Shown here piece by piece: positions 13,120 to 13,238 of a stretch of 13,238 nt of DNA; the first letter of the stretch is position 1, and each line of letters begins with the position of its first letter. Source of the stretch: RGIG3002 sp045546775 (lineage in GTDB: Bacteria; Bacillota; Clostridia; Lachnospirales; Lachnospiraceae). The notes under the pieces were generated by a model. The model was not told where the DNA came from, did not search any database, and was given only the letters and a program-made list of their open reading frames with translations. The translations under genes were made by a program, and so were the position numbers. Location of the stretch: contig JAZQDM010000018.1 of the NCBI GenBank assembly GCA_045546775.1, positions 1 to 13,238 of the forward strand, read 5' to 3'.

Positions 13120-13238
13120 ATGAATGAAAAAGTATCGAAAAGACTGCTTTTAGGCGGATTTATCATTTTAATAATTTTGGTTTTTTACTTTGTGCTCACA
13201 ACTTATATTGTCCAGCATGCAGAAGTACCTACTAATTC
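13120..13238 (+). CDS. Start of a single-pass membrane protein, cut by window edge
   Basis: An ATG 3 nt after the hydrolase stop opens a frame to the window end (39 codons). The sequence begins with a short basic stretch (MNEKVSKR), then a strong hydrophobic helix (about 9-31), then a probably extracellular stretch (QHAEVPTN). This N-terminus fits a bitopic membrane or secreted protein. No ribosome site is visible, so translation may be coupled to the hydrolase. The family cannot be determined from what is present. Confidence 0.6.
   Translation, partial: MNEKVSKRLLLGGFIILIILVFYFVLTTYIVQHAEVPTN

Overview
The window looks like a chromosomal segment of a low-GC Gram-positive bacterium of the Clostridia, most likely the family Lachnospiraceae. 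The evidence is AT-rich intergenic DNA, strong AGGAGG-type ribosome binding sites, TTG starts, a ParABS locus with the Bacillus/Clostridium-type parS sequence, and small families (TSCPD/TIGR03905, DUF4446, DUF3881) that I associate with this group. There is no insertion sequence, phage gene, CRISPR array or other mobile element. Most of the window is ordinary core chromosome. Family names are from memory of the proteins; no search was run.

Layout. (1) 1-1620, plus strand: divergent promoters, a small TSCPD-domain protein and murG (lipid II synthesis). The murG terminator lies inside the convergent fruK gene. (2) 1505-4163, minus strand: a PilZ-domain protein (c-di-GMP receptor), an HD-GYP protein (c-di-GMP phosphodiesterase family), a terminator, then a solitary fruK. 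(3) 4246-10024, minus strand: what looks like one long transcription unit, in transcription order parA, parB, a DUF4446 membrane protein, a second HD-GYP protein, serS, a DUF3881 protein and tRNA-Arg(CCT), closed by a Rho-independent terminator. No strong terminator is visible inside it. (4) 10025-10306: a gene-free stretch holding two perfect 16-bp parS palindromes and at least two half-sites, just upstream of parA. (5) 10307-12012, minus strand: a DegS/NarL-type histidine kinase and its LuxR-family response regulator with a terminator, followed by a doubtful short membrane ORF. (6) 12063 to the right edge, plus strand: an alpha/beta-hydrolase-fold protein with an N-terminal membrane anchor, then the start of a single-pass membrane protein cut by the window edge.

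How it fits together. ParA, ParB and parS form the chromosome segregation system. Its mRNA appears to carry translation genes (serS, tRNA-Arg) and a second-messenger enzyme as well. Two HD-GYP proteins and one PilZ receptor within about 5 kb give the region a c-di-GMP flavour, but no GGDEF or EAL gene is present. The least routine points are the murG terminator embedded in fruK, the graded parS cluster, the mixed ParAB-HD-GYP-SerS-tRNA unit, the unusual SerS active-site motifs, and several genes whose longest-ORF start is probably wrong. I found no clear evidence of a wholly new system.
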